This document shows, piece after piece, positions 7,828 through 12,592 of a stretch of DNA of 12,592 nt. The DNA lies in assembly GCA_017936245.1 (NCBI GenBank), contig JAGBFY010000243.1, positions 1-12,592 of the forward strand, written 5' to 3'. The stretch comes from Kiritimatiellia bacterium. GTDB lineage: Bacteria > Verrucomicrobiota > Kiritimatiellia > RFP12 > UBA1067. Below the pieces are notes generated by a model. The model did not search any database and was not told the DNA's origin. It worked only from the letters and a program-made list of their open reading frames with translations. The translations under genes were made by a program, and so were the position numbers. Each line of letters begins with the position of its first letter. Positions within the stretch are counted from its first letter, which is position 1.

Positions 7828-10578
7828 TCAATCAGCCAAATCGTACACGCGCACGTAGTCCACGATGAATGCGTCGCCCGCTGCGTATGCCGCCTCGAGA
7901 TCCGGCGATGCCTTGCCGGTCATGCGGTTCTTGCGGTAGAACTTCGCCTCGGTGGTGAGAAGCAGAAACTCCTCCGTCTGCGAAACCGCTTCGCCTTCAC
8001 CCATTCCGACCTTCGGTCCGTGCTGCCTTCCATCAATGAAGATGGTATATCCGTCCGGCTCCCAAAGCATTCCGAACACATGGAACCTGGTCTTATCTAA
8101 CGTGAGCGAGTAATAGTGGGAATCCTCTTTGGTTAGGCGCGGACACATGAAAAGCTTGTAGTCGCCGCCATATCCGTTCATATGGAAGGCATGCGGTATG
8201 AGTTCGCCCGGATGGAACGATTCCATTATATCGTGCTCGATTCCGGCGCGGCGCGGATCGAGGCACGTCCCCTGCATCGGAGCCTGCATCCAGAACGCCG
8301 ACCACCACCCGCGCTCCTGCTGCAGACGGCAACGGCATTCGTAGTATCCGTAACGGTGCATGAACTTCGGCTTCTCCATCTTGATGAGCGGCCAGAATCC
8401 CTTCGCATTGGGGTCGTGCGGAACATCCCACACAATCTCTCCCGTCTGGAGTTGGGGAGATACGAACTGTCCGTCGGGGCGCTTCACAAGCTTCATCTTC
8501 ATGAGACCATCCTTCACCTCGACGGAGTTATCCTCCGGCTTGGCAAACCAATGTGCCTGACGCCCCCAGAAATTCGTACGGTAACTCCACTTGGCGTCAT
8601 CGAGTCTGTCACCGTCGAATTCGTCGTTCCAAACGAGTTTCATCTTGCGTCCGACAGGCAGAAGCGACGGAGCCTGGCCTTTCACCGTTTCAGTACTGGT
8701 GCACTTCAACGGCAGAGACTCGACCGGAACCCTCTTTATCTCTCTTGCCGACGTCTTTTTCTCACCAAGCCCAAGCATCTCGATGAGACGTCCATCAAAC
8801 GTGAACGTGCAGAAACCCTTTATCCCGGCTTTGCGGCCGGCGCGGATCACGTTCATGAAATCGTCGGCATTGCCCGTGCGCTTCATCAAGGAGGGATAGT
8901 ATGTAGGTACGAGCGGCACGCCCGCCGATGCCGGAATCTGTATCTTGAGCAAATCGGAAATGCCCTCCTTGCTGGTCGAACCGCTCATCCCGTTCATGGG
9001 GCATACCATGTCCAGCAAACCTTCCCGGCACCAGAGGTTCCACTCCTGGGCGACGGTCAGCGCATTTCCGTTCGGACGGCAGAACACGTCGGCGCGGATC
9101 TTCACGCCGGGAGCCTCCGCGCGCACACGCCTTGACACCTCTCGCACGAGATCTGTGATGTTGCGGCGGCGGAAGTCCTCCCATTTTCCGTCCAATCGGC
9201 CTCCGGCCAGCGCATCTTTCGGCCAATTGGACACCTTCTCGCCCAAATATTCCTCGAACGCCCTGCGGCAATAATCGCAGAAGCACCATGTGGTCCCGTG
9301 ATAGCGGATATAGTCGAGCGAAATCGCCCACGGGCCGCGCTTTGCGAGTTCCACGAGCGCCTCGATTTCGAGCGCGCGGTTCTCGGGCCGGACGGGGCAG
9401 AGCCATTCGGTGCTTTTCTTGCCGTCTGCCGAGAGCGCTCCGCGCCCGTTGGCGATCCACTTCTCGAACTCCGGCGTCTTCATGCCGACGCGCGAATAGA
9501 AGCACACCTTCCACGCAATGAACTTCATCCCATGCTTTTCGCAGGCTTTCTTTATGAGTTCGATGCTGTCGCCCTTCGTCTTCACCTCGGGGGACATCGG
9601 GAGCACCTTCGATTCGTAGAACGCAATGCCGCCGCGCGCCACGTTCACGTTCAGGGCATTGAAGCCTGCGGCTTTGAGCATGCGGCAGTTCTCGTCCCAG
9701 TTCTCCCATTTCGGATCGTTGCCGACGCGCTCCGGACCATATGCGACATGGCAGTCGATTCCGCGTATTTCATCTTCGCCGCCCTCAAGCATGAACGCAG
9801 GGAACCGTACCGCCGCCTCGGCGTCCTTTTTCCTCTGCGCCTCGTCCTCCGCAAGCTTTCTGGCAAACTCTTCACCCAGTTCGGGCAGCCGCTTTGCCAA
9901 AAGCTGAAGCAGCTGGCGGTGGGTTGTGGCGGCAAGGCGCTCTTTGGAGGAAAGCAGCACTCCGCCGCACGACTTGAAACGGTTGATGATCTCCATCGCC
10001 TTCTTCGGGAACTTCCTCATGTTTCCGATGGGTACCACAAGCGCCACACCATCGAGCATACCGGCGTCAAGTTCCTTTACATCCAGGAAAAGCGGAATCA
10101 TGCCGCAGGCTTCGAGTTTCCGCGGGAAAACATGTGTGGCGGCATCTGCCATGACGACCACAGCATTGTACGGCTTTCTGCATATTTCCAATCCCGAAGC
10201 TTTCCATTTAACCGGCGTGACGTCTTCGCGCCAGAAGGAAACAAGAATCTCCTCGATATTCTCCCATCCCGCAACCTTGCCTTCGGCACCGAGGCAGTCG
10301 ATCCTGTCGACGGACACCACGGTCCTGCCGTTACCGGAAACGTTGAACGGTACTTTGTAATACCCCTCTCCAGACTTGAAATACACGTACCGCCTGCAAA
10401 CGCTGGCCGCATCATCGCAGTCGAACGAAAACTCCACGCCTGTGGCGGTTTTCATGTTGAACGGACCCTTGAACACGTATTTCTCGCGCACATCCACGGC
10501 CATTGCCGTTGTCGACACCGCCAACAGCAGTGCCGCAATCAAACCGTTCCGCAAAAAACATCCGAACATTCTTTTCAT
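7828..10578 (-). CDS. Secreted GHL10-like barrel fused to GH16 hydrolase
   Basis: A 916-residue secreted protein with four parts. Residues 1-27 are a signal peptide (LIAALLLAVSTTAMA). About 28-135 look like a beta-sandwich, possibly carbohydrate-binding. About 137-215 are alternating strand-helix segments (AVVVMADAATHVF, GVALVVPIGN) resembling a Rossmann-like domain. About 270-605 are a TIM-barrel of the GHL10/GH10-like type, with NCRMLKAAGFNALNVNVA, AISLDYIRYHG (419-428) and the cysteine cluster CFCDYC (432-437). From 646 to the end is a GH16 domain opening with LVWNDEFDG and carrying EHDIME (E781, D783, E786), the ExDxxE catalytic signature of retaining beta-glucanases and galactanases, followed by HMNGYGGDYK. 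GH16 should be active; substrate (laminarin, mixed-linkage glucan, galactan or other) is not readable. The start fits AGGA 10 bases upstream and overlaps the preceding small gene as ATGA. Confidence 0.88.
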   Translation of the reverse strand: MKRMFGCFLRNGLIAALLLAVSTTAMAVDVREKYVFKGPFNMKTATGVEFSFDCDDAASVCRRYVYFKSGEGYYKVPFNVSGNGRTVVSVDRIDCLGAEGKVAGWENIEEILVSFWREDVTPVKWKASGLEICRKPYNAVVVMADAATHVFPRKLEACGMIPLFLDVKELDAGMLDGVALVVPIGNMRKFPKKAMEIINRFKSCGGVLLSSKERLAATTHRQLLQLLAKRLPELGEEFARKLAEDEAQRKKDAEAAVRFPAFMLEGGEDEIRGIDCHVAYGPERVGNDPKWENWDENCRMLKAAGFNALNVNVARGGIAFYESKVLPMSPEVKTKGDSIELIKKACEKHGMKFIAWKVCFYSRVGMKTPEFEKWIANGRGALSADGKKSTEWLCPVRPENRALEIEALVELAKRGPWAISLDYIRYHGTTWCFCDYCRRAFEEYLGEKVSNWPKDALAGGRLDGKWEDFRRRNITDLVREVSRRVRAEAPGVKIRADVFCRPNGNALTVAQEWNLWCREGLLDMVCPMNGMSGSTSKEGISDLLKIQIPASAGVPLVPTYYPSLMKRTGNADDFMNVIRAGRKAGIKGFCTFTFDGRLIEMLGLGEKKTSAREIKRVPVESLPLKCTSTETVKGQAPSLLPVGRKMKLVWNDEFDGDRLDDAKWSYRTNFWGRQAHWFAKPEDNSVEVKDGLMKMKLVKRPDGQFVSPQLQTGEIVWDVPHDPNAKGFWPLIKMEKPKFMHRYGYYECRCRLQQERGWWSAFWMQAPMQGTCLDPRRAGIEHDIMESFHPGELIPHAFHMNGYGGDYKLFMCPRLTKEDSHYYSLTLDKTRFHVFGMLWEPDGYTIFIDGRQHGPKVGMGEGEAVSQTEEFLLLTTEAKFYRKNRMTGKASPDLEAAYAAGDAFIVDYVRVYDLAD

Positions 10579-10703
10579 TTACCCAATTTCCTATATTTGC
10601 TTTTCATTGCTATCCCATAGGCGACGGTCTTGTCTTCGGCGGCAAAAGTCACCGTCTGGACGACAGCGATGGCCGCCATCAGCCTGAAAATCGAATTCTT
10701 CAT
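10575..10703 (-). CDS. Small secreted peptide, 42 residues
   Basis: A short gene of unknown function. Residues 1 to about 21 form a plausible signal peptide: MKNS then a hydrophobic run IFRLMAAIAVVQTVTFA, with possible cleavage before AEDKT. The mature part would be only about 21 residues and basic (KSKYRKLGK at the end). It follows the operon promoter at the right distance, GAGAAG stands a few bases before the ATG at 10703-10701, and its TGA overlaps the ATG of the GHL10-GH16 gene as ATGA. This favours a translated first gene or leader of the operon. It could also be the stump of a longer gene lost by deletion, or a coupling uORF. No homology is recognised. Confidence 0.5.
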   Translation of the reverse strand: MKNSIFRLMAAIAVVQTVTFAAEDKTVAYGIAMKSKYRKLGK

Positions 10704-10755
10704 TTCACTTCTCTTGCATGGCTTTGGTTTGAGTGGATTTTGAAAAAACAGCGGC

Positions 10756-10784
10756 ATTATACACTTTCCCGTTTCTTTGAACAA
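10756..10784 (-). promoter_or_regulatory. Promoter of the secreted-hydrolase operon
   Basis: On the minus strand a perfect TATAAT (10756-10761) lies 17 bases from TTGTTC (10779-10784), a partial -35 box. The start of transcription would be near 10749, leaving a leader of about 46 bases before the small peptide gene. The weak -35 and the inverted repeat 12 bases further upstream fit a promoter that needs an activator. Confidence 0.6.
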
Positions 10785-10796
10785 GAACGATGCTTG

Positions 10797-10830
10797 TCGT
10801 TTTAGACAAGACTTAATTTGTCGAAAACGA
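10797..10830. promoter_or_regulatory. Candidate operator: 13-bp inverted repeat
   Basis: TCGTTTTAGACAA (10797-10809) and TTGTCGAAAACGA (10818-10830) are inverted repeats matching at 12 of 13 positions, separated by 8 bases. The left half is itself part of a shorter palindrome (CTTGTC at 10793-10798, GACAAG at 10805-10810). The site lies just upstream of the -35 of the minus-strand operon and just before the regulator gene. This is the expected place for a XylR/AraC-type regulator to activate the operon and to control itself. Confidence 0.6.
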
Positions 10831-10854
10831 TAAAATATGATACACTTTTCCGGC

Positions 10855-12012
10855 ATGAAGAAAATCATTGTAGCCTTGTCTTCAAACTCCTGCGCTATGC
10901 GCGAATGCATTGTCGGCATACTCAACTATGCCAACTCAAAAAAGAATTGGAACGTGCAGCTCATGTCGGTAGCCCATCAGGTGATTGACATACCCTCCCT
11001 TCTGTCAGGCGCAAACGCAGCCAAAATCGACGGCATCATTACAGGTGTCACTAAGCGTCCGCCGGGATTCGACGACCTCGTGCGCAGCGGCATTCCGCTG
11101 GTTTTGAACAATCATCCTTCAGACTGGGCACCTCATGCCGACGCGCCCATCACCCTGGTGAAGGACGACAATATCGCCATTGGCAGGATTGGCGCGAGCT
11201 ATCTTCATTCAAAAGGGCGTTTCCGTTCGTTTGCCTTCGTGCGAACCGCCGCAAGAAGCTACTGGGCAGTGTTTCGCCACCGCGGTTTCAGCCTTGGTCT
11301 GGCTAAATGGGGAATCACGCCTCATGCGCACAAAATCGAACAAGACGATTTTGACGATTGGATCCGCAGGCTTCCGAAGCCGGCCGCACTGATGACCGAT
11401 TGCGACAGCACGGCCATCAATGCGGCGGAGACCTGCCTTCGCATCAAAATCAAGATACCCGACCAATTGGCCATCCTCGGCGTAGACAACGACGAGCTCT
11501 TCTGCAAGGCCATACGGCCGCAGATTTCCAGCGTCCAGACCAACAATGCCGAAATGGGACGCCGTGCAGCGGTCGAACTCGACCGGATGATGCGCACAGG
11601 CAAACCCGGCAAGACCATCTACATCAAGCCTGAGAAAATAATCGAACGGGATTCGACACGAACGATTCCGCCCGCCGGACATCTCATCGACTACGGACTG
11701 AGATTCATGCGTGAAAATTTCCAGAACGGCATTACAGTCAACGACGTCGCCGATCATCTTGGCGTTTCGCCCGCCTTGCTTCGTCTTCGTTTCCGCACAA
11801 TTCACGGAAAATCGGCCAGGGACACCCTTATTGAAACGCGACTCGAAAAGGCAAAGCAACTGCTTCTTGCAAGCGATGAACCGATTGGCCGCGTCGCGCA
11901 AAAGGTCGGTTTCGCCTCTCCTCAACGATTTTCGCACTGCTTTGCGGAACGGCTTGCCATGTCCCCATCAGATTGGCGCGCCACACAACGCCCGTTATCC
12001 CGTGCGACATGA
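10855..12012 (+). CDS. XylR-type regulator (LacI-like sensor plus AraC HTH)
   Basis: A 385-residue cytoplasmic transcription factor of the XylR family, in which a LacI/periplasmic-binding-type sugar sensor (about 1-265) is joined to a C-terminal AraC/XylS DNA-binding domain (about 279-375). Seen: MKKIIVALSS at the start, DGIITG (59-64), LAILGVDNDELFCKAIRPQISSVQ (205-228; ILGVDNDEL is a hallmark of this family), first helix-turn-helix ITVNDVADHLGVSPALLRLRF (293-313) and second one PIGRVAQKVGFASPQRFSHCF (343-363). It is divergent to the hydrolase operon and faces the inverted repeat in between, so it probably controls that operon in response to a sugar. The ligand is unknown. The in-frame ATG at 10837 would add MIHFSG; I prefer 10855 because family members start close to the KKI strand. 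Neither start has a clear ribosome binding site. Confidence 0.88.
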   Translation: MKKIIVALSSNSCAMRECIVGILNYANSKKNWNVQLMSVAHQVIDIPSLLSGANAAKIDGIITGVTKRPPGFDDLVRSGIPLVLNNHPSDWAPHADAPITLVKDDNIAIGRIGASYLHSKGRFRSFAFVRTAARSYWAVFRHRGFSLGLAKWGITPHAHKIEQDDFDDWIRRLPKPAALMTDCDSTAINAAETCLRIKIKIPDQLAILGVDNDELFCKAIRPQISSVQTNNAEMGRRAAVELDRMMRTGKPGKTIYIKPEKIIERDSTRTIPPAGHLIDYGLRFMRENFQNGITVNDVADHLGVSPALLRLRFRTIHGKSARDTLIETRLEKAKQLLLASDEPIGRVAQKVGFASPQRFSHCFAERLAMSPSDWRATQRPLSRAT

Positions 12013-12027
12013 ACAGAGAAACTTTTC

Positions 12028-12057
12028 CGTATCGCCGCAACCCGTCACAGCGATACG
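12028..12057. repeat. Hairpin 16 bases after the regulator gene
   Basis: CGTATCGC (12028-12035) and GCGATACG (12050-12057) form a perfect 8-bp inverted repeat with a 14-base loop. It may end or protect the regulator's transcript, but no T-run follows. Confidence 0.5.
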
Positions 12058-12072
12058 ATCTAGCCGTCGCAA

Positions 12073-12131
12073 TTTCCTGAACAAGGAAAATCAAGGGACC
12101 TCCTATCTGCAGAAAACTCCTATTGATTTTC
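12073..12131. repeat. Overlapping inverted repeats next to the RAYT-like gene
   Basis: TTTCCT (12073-12078) pairs with AGGAAA (12084-12089) across a 5-base loop. GAAAATCAA (12086-12094) pairs with TTGATTTTC (12123-12131) across 28 bases. The segment ATCAAGGGACC (12090-12100) resembles ATCAAAGGGAC at 2071-2081, and GCAGAA recurs at 12109-12114, so this may be a degenerate copy of the repeat at 2071-2142. The relationship is suggestive only. Confidence 0.4.
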
Positions 12132-12158
12132 TTTCCCCAATTTCTTGCATTCCCAATC

Positions 12159-12185
12159 CTGCTCAAGCGGCTTCGGCCGGAGCAG
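12159..12185. repeat. Strong hairpin spanning the transposase stop codon
   Basis: CTGCTC (12159-12164) pairs with GAGCAG (12180-12185), and inside it CGGC (12168-12171) pairs with GCCG (12176-12179) around TTCG, with AAG bulged on one side. On the plus strand the tip is a UUCG tetraloop. The structure covers the TGA at 12165-12163 of the minus-strand gene. It may be a REP-like end recognised by that protein or part of a transcription end; no T-run follows on either strand. Confidence 0.55.
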
Positions 12186-12592
12186 AGCGCTGGCCATGCG
12201 TTGCGTATGTTTTCACCATTCCAAGCACATATTGCCTCACCTTCACCGCAACTGATCCGAAACAGAGCGAATGCCTGCTTGCCATCTCACCCACAAATCC
12301 CCTGCTCCCGATTATCACCCCATTCACAAACCGCCCATCCCTCACGGCAAACCCACCATCCCCCTCCACCGCTCCAAGCAGGGACAGACCCTTCCTGGCC
12401 CGGGCATCGCCTTTGGCGGCTGCGCCAGGGGCGCTCCATTCGTAGTCAGCTGCGCGGGCGACCAATCCTGCCCTTATCGGGTTGCCGTGGATATAAGCGA
12501 CGAGATTGCGCAGATACCTTCCATCCTCCACAAGAACGCTCTTGAAGCGTCCGCCCCACAACGTGCCTTCATGGCTGTAGTTCGAGTTGTAC
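12163..12592 (-). CDS. RAYT-like transposase, C-terminal part
   Basis: The 5' end lies outside the window, and about 142 residues are visible. YSHEGTLWGGRFKSVLVEDGRYL followed by AYIHGNPIRAGLVARAADYEWS is the characteristic C-terminal part of the Y1 (IS200-like, HUH) transposase fold as found in REP-associated tyrosine transposases. After it comes a tail with GRFVNGVIIGSRGFVGEM, also usual in these proteins. The catalytic HUH motif and probably the tyrosine lie upstream, outside the window, so activity cannot be judged. Such single-copy proteins act on short palindromic repeats rather than on a classical insertion sequence, which fits the palindromes at 2071-2142 and 12028-12185. It is convergent with the regulator gene. 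Confidence 0.8.
   Translation of the reverse strand, partial: YNSNYSHEGTLWGGRFKSVLVEDGRYLRNLVAYIHGNPIRAGLVARAADYEWSAPGAAAKGDARARKGLSLLGAVEGDGGFAVRDGRFVNGVIIGSRGFVGEMASRHSLCFGSVAVKVRQYVLGMVKTYATHGQRSAPAEAA

Noticed and set aside
8182..9135. Plus-strand open frame of 317 codons
   Set aside because: Also antisense to the same hydrolase gene, with composition typical of a shadow frame and no motif.
9298..10620. Plus-strand open frame of 440 codons opposite the GHL10-GH16 gene
   Set aside because: It lies entirely antisense to a gene with clear domains and motifs; long shadow frames are common in GC-rich DNA, and its translation shows no recognisable domain.
10704..10925. Longer version of the small peptide gene starting at 10925
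   Set aside because: It would run through the operon promoter, the candidate operator and the start of the divergent regulator; only the last 42 codons look like a secreted protein.
11209..11937. Minus-strand open frame of 242 codons opposite the regulator
   Set aside because: The plus strand encodes an unmistakable XylR/AraC protein over the same bases.

Overview
The window looks like a chromosomal piece of a polysaccharide-degrading, fermentative bacterium. The mix of gene types (a XylR-type regulator with a LacI-like sensor fused to an AraC DNA-binding domain, very large secreted parallel beta-helix proteins, a secreted protein with a GHL10-like barrel, and a RAYT-type transposase with REP-like repeats) is most reminiscent of the PVC group, for example Kiritimatiellota, Lentisphaerota or gut Verrucomicrobiota. 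That placement is inference; there is no rRNA or marker gene here. Coding DNA is mostly GC-rich (about 60% in lines I counted by hand), with one clearly AT-richer stretch inside the giant beta-helix gene.

Layout. On the minus strand at the left edge lies a two-gene fermentation unit: a butyrate-kinase-family kinase (812-1918) followed, with a 4-base ATGA overlap, by a phosphate acetyltransferase that runs off the window (1-815). It has its own extended -10 promoter and a good ribosome binding site. A REP-like palindromic repeat (2071-2142) separates it from the next unit and supplies the last codons of the neighbouring gene.

The centre (2119-10703, minus strand) is a probable four-gene operon. 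It starts with a 42-residue secreted peptide, overlapped by ATGA with a 916-residue secreted protein joining a GHL10-like TIM barrel to a GH16 glycoside hydrolase. These are followed by a 1417-residue, cysteine-rich protein with three parallel beta-helix modules, and by a secreted PD40/TolB-like beta-propeller protein. All four have a candidate signal peptide (the propeller's is the least classical). Gaps between the larger genes are only 32-58 bases.

Divergent from this operon, on the plus strand, is a XylR/AraC-type regulator (10855-12012). The gap between them holds a recognisable promoter for the operon (TATAAT at 10756-10761) and, just upstream of its -35, a 13-bp inverted repeat with one mismatch (10797-10830), a strong operator candidate. 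The simplest reading is a sugar-sensing regulator that switches on a secreted glycan-processing set, with acyl-phosphate fermentation genes next door under separate control.

The right edge carries the C-terminal part of a RAYT-like transposase on the minus strand (12163-12592), with a hairpin-rich spacer and a hairpin spanning its stop codon. I saw no tRNA, rRNA, CRISPR array or complete insertion sequence.
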